From Citricoccus sp. WCRC_4 (GTDB lineage: Bacteria > Actinomycetota > Actinomycetes > Actinomycetales > Micrococcaceae), in the NCBI GenBank assembly GCA_026645375.1, contig JAPFFX010000199.1:1-27549 (forward strand): a DNA stretch of 27,549 nucleotides, given 5' to 3'. The position numbers and the translations under genes are program-made. The notes beneath the pieces are model-generated. The model was not told the DNA's origin and made no database searches. It worked only from the letters and a program-made list of their open reading frames with translations. Positions 1 through 6,640 of this stretch are shown here, piece after piece (the first letter of the stretch is position 1; every line of letters begins with the position of its first letter).

Positions 1-1
1 T

Positions 2-367
2 GAGATTCACGACGACCCGCTGGCGCCGCTCTGCGCCGCCTGCCGGGCCAAGGTCCGCCAGCACGGCGACGGCCTGGCCATCGGCTGGCTCACGCGCGAC
101 GGACGCTACGTCGAGAAGCTGGCGACGCCGGACGTCACGATCGCGGACCTCATCGGCGACCTCGACCCGATCAAGGCCGCGCGCGGCGGGCATCTGCTCT
201 CCGACGAGCTGACGATCCAGTACGGGATGCTCCCGCGCGCCAATCGCGGGATCTTCGCGCTGAACGAGCTGCCCGATCTCGCGGGCAAGGTGCAGGTCGG
301 CCTGTTCAACGTGATGCAGGAGGGCGACGTCCAGATCAAGGGATATCCGGTGCGCCTCCCGCTCGAC
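2..367 (+). CDS. Fragment of a Mg-chelatase/MoxR-like AAA+ ATPase, truncated at both ends
   Basis: The frame is open from the window edge. It contains EKLATPDVTIADLIGDLDP, then LLSDELTIQYGMLPRANRG, IFALNELPDL (Walker B position, NE instead of DE), VQVGLFNVMQEGDVQIKGY and PVRLPLD. This order is typical of the central part of actinobacterial Mg-chelatase/sigma-54-interaction-like AAA+ proteins, in which LPLD is followed by a conserved sensor stretch with an asparagine (FTANPEDY-like). That continuation is missing. After about base 367 the frame stays open to a stop at 556 but reads the antisense of whiA, so the last 60 or so codons are not native. Codon use is heavy in CGC and ATC, slightly unlike the neighbours. 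The 5' end lies outside the window. The family is fairly certain; the exact cellular role is unknown. The gene has no functional link to the genes on its right. Confidence 0.7.
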
Positions 368-1109
368 GCTCCACCCGTGCCCCGGCGGCGACCGCGGCCT
401 GGGCCGAGCGGCGCAGGTTGGCGTCGTCGAAGTTGGCCAGCCGGTTCGCCGTGGCCCGGACCTCCTTGCGGGTGCGGCGTTCCTCCCACACCAGCACCGT
501 GTCGTGGGCGCCCATCCGGGTCAGCAGCGCGGAGATGGCGTCCCCGTCGCGGATGACCACGCGGTCCACGCCGCGCACCTCGCGGGCCTTGGCGGTGATG
601 CCCAGCCGCCGGGCCGCGCCGACCAGTGCCAGGGCCGCCTCGGGACCGGGGCAGGTGACCTCCAGGGCGGAGGACCGGCCCGGTTCGGTCAGTGAACCGT
701 GGGCGAGGAAGGCCCCGCGCCAGACGGCCTCGGCATCGGCGACGGAGCCGTTGACGATGGCCGGCGGCAGTCCGCGCACGGGTCGGCCCCGCACGTCCAG
801 CAGGCCGGTCTGCCGGGCCAGGGACTCGCCGTCGCGCACCACCCGGATCACGTAGCGGTTGCCCTTGCGCAGGTTGCCGCCGGAGACCACGATGATCTCG
901 CTGCCGTGCCCGTAGACCTCGGCGATCGCGGTCCGCAGGCGGCGGGCTGCCGCGGCGTTGTCCAGTTCGGCCTCGATGACGATGCGCCCCGAGATGATGT
1001 GCAGTCCGCCGGCGAAGCGCAGGATCGCCGACACCTCGGCCTTGCGCTCAGAGGAACTCCTGACCGCGTGGTGGGTCAGCTCCTCTTTCACCGCAGCAGT
1101 CAGGGCCAT
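336..1109 (-). CDS. whiA: WhiA sporulation/cell-division transcription regulator, 3' end missing
   Basis: WhiA has a homing-endonuclease-like (LAGLIDADG) N-terminal domain and a C-terminal helix-turn-helix. In actinobacteria it controls division and, where present, sporulation genes. The chosen ATG at 1109 gives MALTAAVKEELTHH, the usual WhiA start, with a GTGAGG stretch upstream; an ATG 21 bases earlier adds seven atypical residues. Other typical segments are VSAILRFAGGLH, GGNLRKGNRYV and RLANFDDANLRRSAQAA. The homology stops at GARVER near base 368. The remaining residues to the stop at 336 are read from foreign DNA. A full WhiA is about 325 residues; here about 247 are native, so most of the helix-turn-helix domain is absent. 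The gene is probably whole in the real chromosome and cut by the junction. It is the last gene of the yvcK-rapZ-uvrC cluster. Confidence 0.88.
   Translation of the reverse strand: MALTAAVKEELTHHAVRSSSERKAEVSAILRFAGGLHIISGRIVIEAELDNAAAARRLRTAIAEVYGHGSEIIVVSGGNLRKGNRYVIRVVRDGESLARQTGLLDVRGRPVRGLPPAIVNGSVADAEAVWRGAFLAHGSLTEPGRSSALEVTCPGPEAALALVGAARRLGITAKAREVRGVDRVVIRDGDAISALLTRMGAHDTVLVWEERRTRKEVRATANRLANFDDANLRRSAQAAVAAGARVERRAGGAPDIP
364..372. other. Probable chimeric junction between two unrelated sequences
   Basis: Plus-strand AAA+ homology runs to LPLD (codons ending about 367). Minus-strand WhiA homology runs to ARVER (bases about 368 to 375). Each protein loses its expected continuation at the same few bases, and only one or two bases are shared at the join. 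This is what a misassembly, a library chimera or a blunt illegitimate recombination would leave. No insertion-sequence end, tRNA or direct repeat is visible at the point. Confidence 0.7.
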
Positions 1110-1144
1110 GGATCGCCTCACATCTTTCACTTGAACTCGTGGTG

Positions 1145-1162
1145 ACCCGGCACCGGCCGGGT
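1145..1162 (-). terminator. Perfect 7-bp hairpin between yvcK and whiA
   Basis: On the minus strand ACCCGGC, loop CGGT, then GCCGGGT. It lies between the yvcK stop (1178) and the whiA start (1109). There is no T-run after it, so it may attenuate or be a processing site rather than a full terminator. Confidence 0.4.
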
Positions 1163-1177
1163 GGGTACGCGCAGGGG

Positions 1178-2209
1178 TCAGGATCTCTTGAACGCCTCCT
1201 GGAAGGCCAGGGCCAGGCGCAACGGATCGTGCACCGGCGTCCCGGAACCGGCCCCTACCTTACTAAACTGCACGACCGCACCGAGACGGGAGGCCGCCTT
1301 CTCGAAGCCGTCACGGTCCTGGACGGCGTCGGGATCGGCCAGCACGACGTCCAGGCGCAGGTCCGGTGCATGATGGTGCACCGCCTCGAGGTGGTCGGCG
1401 GCGCTCATGCCGGTGGTCTCGGCGGTGTCCATGGAGAGGTTCATCACCAGGGCCCGGCGCGCGGTGGTCCCCTCGAGGGCCTCCCGCAACTCCGGGAGCA
1501 GCAGGTGCGGCAGGACCGAGGTGTACCAGGACCCCGGGCCGAGGACCACCCAGTCGGAGAGCTCGATGGCCTCCAGGGACTCCCGGCAGGCGGGGGCATC
1601 GTCCGGCTGGAGCTGGATCTGGGACACCCGCCCGTTCCGCCCGGCGGCGGCCAGGGAGGCCTGGCCGGAGACGGTGCGCCGGACCAGTTCGCCGTGGGGG
1701 CCCTCGGTGAGGACCGAGCCCGAGATCATCAACGGGATGGTGGACATGGGCAGGACCTGGCCGCGCGCACCCAGCAGGGCCCCGGCCCAGCGGAGCCCGC
1801 TCACCGGGTCACCGAGGAGTTCCCACAGGGCCACGATCAGCAGGTTGCCCAGGGCGTGGTTGTCCAGGGTGCCGTCCACGCCCTCCTTGGAGTGGAAGCG
1901 GTGCTGCATGACGTCGCGCCAGGTGCGGCCCCAGTCAGTGTCGTCGCACAACGCGGCCAGCGCCATCCTGAGGTCACCGGGGGGCAGCACGTCCATCTCC
2001 TGCCGGATCCGCCCGGAGGAGCCGCCGTCGTCGGCGACGGTGACGACGGCCGTGATCTCCCCGGCGATCAGGCGCAGGGCCCGCAGCGTCGCGGAGAGTC
2101 CGTGCCCGCCACCCAGCGCGGTGACACGCAGGGTCGGGTCGTACGTGCCCCCGGCGATCGACTGGGAGACCGGGACCAGGGGCAGCTGGCCGGTGAAGTA
2201 CGTGCTCAT
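1178..2209 (-). CDS. yvcK: YvcK/CofD-like gluconeogenesis factor
   Basis: This is the YvcK (GlmR) type of the CofD-like fold. In Bacillus it is needed for growth on gluconeogenic carbon and binds UDP-sugars; in mycobacteria the homologue CuvA affects cell-wall synthesis. The glycine-rich segment ALGGGHGLSATLRALR (about residues 31-46), VTVADDGGSSGRIR, LPPGDLRMAL and LDNHALGNLL are all family hallmarks. The length of 343 residues is normal. The first 25 residues or so before the core are a short variable extension. The start codon overlaps the rapZ stop as ATGA (2206-2209), which implies translational coupling. The order rapZ-yvcK-whiA is the classic Gram-positive trio. The enzyme or binding activity has not been settled for most members, so the role is by family only. 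Confidence 0.93.
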   Translation of the reverse strand: MSTYFTGQLPLVPVSQSIAGGTYDPTLRVTALGGGHGLSATLRALRLIAGEITAVVTVADDGGSSGRIRQEMDVLPPGDLRMALAALCDDTDWGRTWRDVMQHRFHSKEGVDGTLDNHALGNLLIVALWELLGDPVSGLRWAGALLGARGQVLPMSTIPLMISGSVLTEGPHGELVRRTVSGQASLAAAGRNGRVSQIQLQPDDAPACRESLEAIELSDWVVLGPGSWYTSVLPHLLLPELREALEGTTARRALVMNLSMDTAETTGMSAADHLEAVHHHAPDLRLDVVLADPDAVQDRDGFEKAASRLGAVVQFSKVGAGSGTPVHDPLRLALAFQEAFKRS

Positions 2210-3099
2210 TCCCGCCCCAGGTCCCGGTGCTGCACGTTCACGGTGACCCGCGGCTGCTGGCTGAGCCGGCGCCCCAGCTCCTCCGCGACCGCCACGGAAC
2301 GGTGCTTGCCGCCGGTGCAGCCGACCGCGAAGGTGCCGTAGTGCTTGTTCTCCCGCCGGTACCCCTCCAGGACCGGCAGCAGCGCCTCGACGTAGCGGTC
2401 CACGAACTCCGCGGCCCCGTTCTGGCCCAGGACGAAGTCGGAGACGGCCGCGTCCTTGCCGGTGAAGGGGCGCAGTTCCGGCACCCAGTGCGGGTTGGGC
2501 AGGAACCGGACGTCGGCCACGAAGTTCGCGTCCTGCGGCAGCCCGTACTTGAAGCCGAAGCTCATCACGTTCAGGCGCAGCACGATCGGCCCCGACTCGG
2601 TGAACAGCTCCGTGATCGTGGTGGCCAGGGAGTGGACGTTCATGGTGGTGGTGTCCACCACGATCTCGGCCTGCTCCTTGAGGTCCTTCAGCAGCAGTCG
2701 CTCGGCGGCGATGCCGTCCGGGATGCGGCCGGAACCCTGGAGGGGGTGGGGCCGGCGGGCGGACTCGAACCGTCGGACCAGCAGCTCGTCCGAGGCGTCC
2801 AGGAACAGCACCCGGTAGCCGACCCCCTGGGAGCGCAACTGCTCGAGGGCCTCCTGGATGTCCGTGAACAGGTCCTTGGACCGGACGTCGACCACGAGCG
2901 CCATCCGCGGGATGGCCTCCGGCGAGCGGCCCACGAGGTCGGTGAGGGTGCCGAACAGCTGCGGGGGGATGTTCTCCACCACGTACCAGCCGTGGTCCTC
3001 GAGTGCGTGTGCGGCGGTGGTGCGTCCGGCCCCGGACATGCCGGTGACGATGAGTACCTCGGAAGTGGCCGGTTTCACCGGGATCAGGCCGTCGCTCAT
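2206..3099 (-). CDS. rapZ: RapZ/YvcJ-family nucleotide-binding protein
   Basis: This is a P-loop protein of the RapZ/YvcJ family. Enterobacterial RapZ directs GlmZ small-RNA decay; the Gram-positive homologue binds and hydrolyses nucleotides, and its role is less defined. The Walker A is GMSGAGRTT (residues 20-28). Arginine replaces lysine, which as I recall is common in actinobacterial members. VVENIPPQLF follows. Near the C-terminus FAVGCTGGKHRSVAVAEEL is the strongly conserved phosphate-binding segment. The length of 297 residues fits. It lies 19 bases after uvrC and overlaps yvcK by four bases. Despite the tight cluster it has its own likely -10 (TAGGCT) six bases before the ATG, so it may be made both from the uvrC message and from a leaderless one. 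Confidence 0.93.
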   Translation of the reverse strand: MSDGLIPVKPATSEVLIVTGMSGAGRTTAAHALEDHGWYVVENIPPQLFGTLTDLVGRSPEAIPRMALVVDVRSKDLFTDIQEALEQLRSQGVGYRVLFLDASDELLVRRFESARRPHPLQGSGRIPDGIAAERLLLKDLKEQAEIVVDTTTMNVHSLATTITELFTESGPIVLRLNVMSFGFKYGLPQDANFVADVRFLPNPHWVPELRPFTGKDAAVSDFVLGQNGAAEFVDRYVEALLPVLEGYRRENKHYGTFAVGCTGGKHRSVAVAEELGRRLSQQPRVTVNVQHRDLGRE

Positions 3100-3105
3100 G
3101 CGTCC

Positions 3106-3111
3106 AGCCTA
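3106..3111 (-). promoter_or_regulatory. Candidate -10 (TAGGCT) for leaderless rapZ transcript
   Basis: TAGGCT stands six bases before the rapZ ATG, inside the 19-base uvrC-rapZ gap. The spacing would put the transcript start at or beside the A of ATG. No clear Shine-Dalgarno lies in the gap. Confidence 0.5.
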
Positions 3112-3118
3112 CCCAGTC

Positions 3119-5140
3119 TCAGTCCAGGATCTCCCCGGTGGTCAGGTTGATCCCGTGCTGGTCCGCCGCCTGTTCCCCCGCCTGTTCAGCACCCCCGTCG
3201 GTTGCCTGGCCCGGGTGCAGGGAGGCATGGACGGAGGCGGCCAGGGCGGCGCCGATGCCCGGTGCCTGGCGGAGCTGGTCGATGCCGGCCGCCCGGATCC
3301 GCTTCACCGAGCCGAAGTGCTTGAGCAGCGCCTTCTGCTTGGCGGGGCCGAGCCCGGGGATCCCGTCCAGGGCCGAGGAGACCATCGACTTGGCGCGCTT
3401 CTGCCGGTGGAAGGTGATCGCGAAGCGGTGGGACTCGTCCCGCAGCCGCTGGAGCATGTAGAGCCCCTGCGAGGCCCGGGGCAGCACGACCGGGAACTCC
3501 TCCCCCGGCAGCCACAGTTCCTCGAGGCGCTTGGCCAGCCCGATCACCGGCAGGTCGGTGATGCCCAGGTCCGCCAGGGCCTGGGCGGCCGAGGCCACCT
3601 GGGCGGGTCCGCCGTCGACGACCACCAGCGAGGGCGGGTACGCGAACCGACGGGCGCCCGCGTCCTCCGTGGCGGTGCCCTCCGGCCCGTCCGGGCCGGC
3701 GTCGGGGATCTCTCCGGTGGTGAAGGACCCGCTGCGTTCCTGGTCCTCGAGATAGTGCCGGAAGCGGCGGGTCAGCACGTTGTGCATGGCGGCGGTGTCG
3801 TCCCGGGCCGCCTCCCCGGTGACGGCGAACTTGCGGTAGTCGGACTTCTTGGGCAGCCCGTCCTCGACGACCACCATGGACCCGACGACGTTCGTGCCGG
3901 ACACGTGCGAGATGTCGTAGCACTCGATCCGCAGCAGCGGCTCGTCCAGCTCGAGGGCCTCCTGCAGTTCGCGCAGGGCGGCCGACCGGGTGGTCAGGTC
4001 TCCGGAGCGGCGGGTCTTGTGCAGGCGCAGCGCCATCCGGGCGTTCTCCTGCACCGTCTCCATGAGGGCCCGCTTGTCCCCCCGCCGCGGGACCCGCAGG
4101 CTGACCTGGGCGCCCCGCAGGCCGGTCAGCAGCGTGGCGACCTGCTCCGCGTCCTCCGGCAGCTCGGGGACCAGCACCTCGCGCGGGATGCGGCTGGGGT
4201 CCTCCAGGGAGCCGTAGACCTGCTCGAGCAGTTGTTCGACCATCTGCGGTCCGGAGACGTCCTCGACCTTCTCCACCACCCAGCCCCGCTGGCCGCGGAT
4301 CCGGCCCTCGCGGACGTGGAACACCTGGACGGCCGCCTCCAGCTCGTCCTCGGCGAAGGCGAAGATGTCCGCCTCGGTGGACTCGGACAGCACCACGGCG
4401 TTGCGCTCGAAGACCCGCTTCAGCGCGGCGATGTCGTCCCGGCGCCGGGCGGCGTCCTCGTAGCGCAGGTCGGCCACGGCCTCCTTCATCTGCTCCTCGA
4501 GCCGGCGGATGTACCTGTGGGCGTCCCCGGCCATGAAGTCGCAGAAGTCCTGGGCGAGCTGCCGGTGGTCCTCGGGACTGACGCGGCCCACGCAGGGTGC
4601 GGCGCACTTGTCGATGTAGCCCATCAGGCAGGGCCGGCCGGAGAGCTCGGCACGCCGGAAGACGCCGGCGGAGCAGGTGCGGACGGGGAACACCCGCAGC
4701 ATCAGGTCCACGGTCTCGCGGATCGCCTTGGCGGGGTGGAACGGCCCGAAGTACTTCACGCCCTTGCGCCGGTCCCCGCGCATCACCTGGACGCGGGGGT
4801 ACTTCTCGTTCATGGTCACGGCCAGGTACGGATAGGACTTGTCGTCCCGGTACATGATGTTGAACCGCGGGGTGTACTGCTTGATCCACGTGTACTCGAG
4901 CTGCAGGGCCTCCAGCTCCGAGCCGACCACCGTCCACTCCACCGAGGAGGCGGTGAACACCATGGCGCGGGTCTTCGGGTGCAGCCCGGCGGGGTCCTGG
5001 AAGTAGGACGCCAGGCGGGACCGCAGGTTCTTGGCCTTGCCCACGTAGACGACCCGGCCGTCCGGGTCGCGGAAACGGTACACCCCCGGCGAGGTGGGAA
5101 CCTCGCCGGGCCTCGGCCGGTAGCTGGCCGGATCAGCCAT
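3119..5140 (-). CDS. uvrC: Excinuclease ABC subunit C
   Basis: UvrC makes the two incisions around a DNA lesion once UvrA and UvrB have marked it. The order is complete. A GIY-YIG nuclease starts at GVYRF (about 19-23) with VYVGKAKNLRSRL. A cysteine-bearing segment follows (GYIDKCAAPCVGRVSPEDH). Then come a UvrB-contacting UVR motif (MKEAVADLRYEDAARRRDD), the RNase H-like second nuclease (RIECYDISHVSGTNVVGSMV and LVVVDGGPAQV), and two C-terminal helix-hairpin-helix motifs (IPGLGPAKQKALLKHFGS and APGIGAALA). The length of 673 residues is normal for actinobacteria; an acidic glycine-rich insert (about residues 478-495) sits before the second catalytic segment. It heads the uvrC-rapZ-yvcK-whiA group. 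The start is 17 bases after plsC ends, and no LexA box is seen before it. Confidence 0.97.
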   Translation of the reverse strand: MADPASYRPRPGEVPTSPGVYRFRDPDGRVVYVGKAKNLRSRLASYFQDPAGLHPKTRAMVFTASSVEWTVVGSELEALQLEYTWIKQYTPRFNIMYRDDKSYPYLAVTMNEKYPRVQVMRGDRRKGVKYFGPFHPAKAIRETVDLMLRVFPVRTCSAGVFRRAELSGRPCLMGYIDKCAAPCVGRVSPEDHRQLAQDFCDFMAGDAHRYIRRLEEQMKEAVADLRYEDAARRRDDIAALKRVFERNAVVLSESTEADIFAFAEDELEAAVQVFHVREGRIRGQRGWVVEKVEDVSGPQMVEQLLEQVYGSLEDPSRIPREVLVPELPEDAEQVATLLTGLRGAQVSLRVPRRGDKRALMETVQENARMALRLHKTRRSGDLTTRSAALRELQEALELDEPLLRIECYDISHVSGTNVVGSMVVVEDGLPKKSDYRKFAVTGEAARDDTAAMHNVLTRRFRHYLEDQERSGSFTTGEIPDAGPDGPEGTATEDAGARRFAYPPSLVVVDGGPAQVASAAQALADLGITDLPVIGLAKRLEELWLPGEEFPVVLPRASQGLYMLQRLRDESHRFAITFHRQKRAKSMVSSALDGIPGLGPAKQKALLKHFGSVKRIRAAGIDQLRQAPGIGAALAASVHASLHPGQATDGGAEQAGEQAADQHGINLTTGEILD

Positions 5141-5157
5141 GGCGCATCAGCCCCGCA

Positions 5158-5832
5158 TCAGTCCTGGGGTCCGCCGACCGGGGCGTTGTACTGTTCCGCC
5201 CGTTCCTGGCCGGAGAGCGCGGCGATCGCGCCCATGACCTGCGCGGTGGCCTGCTTGCGCGGCGGCAGCGGGTGCCTGCGTCCCAGGTGCTCGAACTGCA
5301 GGGGTTCGCCCACGGTGAGGCTGAAGTGGTGCGGGATGACGCGGTTCGTGCCCGGGGGCTGGAGCCGGTCCGTGCCCCGCAGCCCCACGGGCACCACCGG
5401 CATGCCGGTGGCCAGCGCGAGCCAGCCGACGCCGGTGCGGCCCTTGTAGAGCCTCCCGTCCCGGCTGCGCGTGCCCTCCGGGTAGATCCCGACGCCGGCC
5501 CCGGCCTCCACGAGCTCCACCAGCTGGTCGAGCGCGGCCACGGAGGCCGCCTGCTGGTCGCGCTGGACGGGGATCGACCCGACGGACTCGAAGAAGCCCT
5601 TCATCACCCGGCCCTTGAGGCCCGGTTGCGTGAAGTACTCGGACTTGGCGAAGAAGTGGACCATCCGCGGCATGAGCGCCTGCAGGATCACCGAGTCCAG
5701 GAAGGACAGGTGATTGCTGGCCACGATGAACCCACCCGTCCTCGGGACGTTCTCGAGCCCGGTGACGGTGGGGCGGCAGGAGACCTTCAGGGCGGCACGG
5801 AACCCCCAGCGCACGGCCTCGTTGGTCGCCAT
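5158..5832 (-). CDS. PlsC-like 1-acyl-glycerol-3-phosphate acyltransferase
   Basis: This is a lysophospholipid acyltransferase-fold protein, probably adding the second acyl chain to lysophosphatidate at the inner face of the membrane. It shows the catalytic NHLSFLD (NHx4D, about residues 40-46) and YPEGTRSRDGRLYKGRTGVG (about 117-136), plus VGSIPVQRD and a proline-bearing MPVVPVGL strand. The ATG at 5832 is chosen because GAGAGG stands six bases before it and MATNEAVRWGFR begins the fold. Two upstream ATGs would add 2 or 25 residues with no family match. At 224 residues it is a normal soluble-style actinobacterial PlsC. It follows the HAD gene with an 80-base gap that holds its own promoter candidate. 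The substrate cannot be told from sequence. Confidence 0.88.
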   Translation of the reverse strand: MATNEAVRWGFRAALKVSCRPTVTGLENVPRTGGFIVASNHLSFLDSVILQALMPRMVHFFAKSEYFTQPGLKGRVMKGFFESVGSIPVQRDQQAASVAALDQLVELVEAGAGVGIYPEGTRSRDGRLYKGRTGVGWLALATGMPVVPVGLRGTDRLQPPGTNRVIPHHFSLTVGEPLQFEHLGRRHPLPPRKQATAQVMGAIAALSGQERAEQYNAPVGGPQD

Positions 5833-5863
5833 GTCCATCCTCTCGCTGCGTTGGATACGTGCT

Positions 5864-5908
5864 GGTCCGCACCGGTACCGTTGAGGCCCGGCGGACCGGT
5901 CCATCATA
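5864..5908 (-). promoter_or_regulatory. Candidate plsC promoter with leader hairpin
   Basis: TATGAT (5903-5908), five of six bases of the -10 consensus, stands about 70 bases before the plsC ATG. A start near 5896 would place the inverted repeat GGTCCGC (5891-5897) and GCGGACC (5864-5870) at the very 5' end of the message. No good -35 is visible. Confidence 0.4.
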
Positions 5909-5914
5909 GTGTGC

Positions 5915-6640
5915 TCAGCGCTGGATGGCCCGCTCGCCCAGCAGGCGCCGGCACAGGGCGGGCAGTTCGGCCGGGCCCTCGCACAGGGCCTCGGCCCCGG
6001 CGGCGGTCAGCTCGTCCCGGTCACCGAAGCCCCACAGCACCCCGATGCCGGGCAGGCCGTGGTGCGCGGCGCCGTCGAGGTCGAAGTGGCGGTCGCCCAC
6101 CATCACGGCACGCCGCTGCCCGCCCCCGGCCATCCCGACGGCGGCCAGGGCCTCGGCCATCGCCTGCACCTTCGTGCCCCCGGGCGGGATGGGCGCGGTC
6201 TCGTCATCGCTGGAGCCGCAGATGGCCACGAAGTGGTGGTCCAGTCCCTGGATGCGCAGCAGCCGGCGTGCACTCGACACCGGCTTCGAGGTCGCCACCA
6301 CCAGGTCGTGGTCCCGGCCCAGGTCCTCCAGCACCTCACGGATGCCCGGATAGACCACGCTGGCGGCCATCCCGTGGTCCCGGTAGCCGGCGCGGTACTC
6401 ACGGATGAGGACGGGCAGGTTGTCCTCGGTCACCCCGTCCAGGCTCCGCAGCCCCTCCCGCAGCGGTGGGCCGACCAGTGCGCGCAACCGCTCCGGGCCC
6501 GGCACGGGCAGCCCGTGGCGGGCCAGGGTGGCCGCGATGCCCCCGGTGATGGCCCCCGCGGGGTCCACGAGGGTGCCGTCCAGGTCCAGCAGGACGGCGG
6601 GACGGGGGCCGCGGCCGGCGTCGGACCCCGGATCCGTCAC
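5915..6640 (-). CDS. HAD-family phosphatase, phosphoglycolate phosphatase-like
   Basis: This is a HAD-superfamily hydrolase with a helical cap. Motif I is LLDLDGTLVD with catalytic D19 and D21. Motif II is VVATSKP. A lysine in GGTKVQAMAEAL serves as motif III, and VMVGDRHFDLDGA is motif IV. The layout matches the Gph/PpaX group, which removes phosphate from 2-phosphoglycolate or pyrophosphate; the exact substrate is not predictable. The GTG start at 6640 overlaps the uvrA stop as GTGA, so it is almost certainly co-transcribed and coupled to uvrA. Phosphoglycolate is released when damaged DNA 3' ends are cleaned, so co-expression with a repair gene would make sense, but this is only inference. 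The length of 241 residues is slightly long, owing to a 12-residue polar start. Confidence 0.85.
   Translation of the reverse strand: MTDPGSDAGRGPRPAVLLDLDGTLVDPAGAITGGIAATLARHGLPVPGPERLRALVGPPLREGLRSLDGVTEDNLPVLIREYRAGYRDHGMAASVVYPGIREVLEDLGRDHDLVVATSKPVSSARRLLRIQGLDHHFVAICGSSDDETAPIPPGGTKVQAMAEALAAVGMAGGGQRRAVMVGDRHFDLDGAAHHGLPGIGVLWGFGDRDELTAAGAEALCEGPAELPALCRRLLGERAIQR

Noticed and set aside
336..420. A frameshift as the cause of the short WhiA
   Set aside because: No other minus-strand frame to the left of 368 resumes the WhiA C-terminus. Instead the sequence reads cleanly as a plus-strand AAA+ ATPase.
2206..3099. Arginine in place of the Walker A lysine in RapZ as a loss of function
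   Set aside because: GxSGAGR(S/T)T is, as I recall, common in actinobacterial members of this family.
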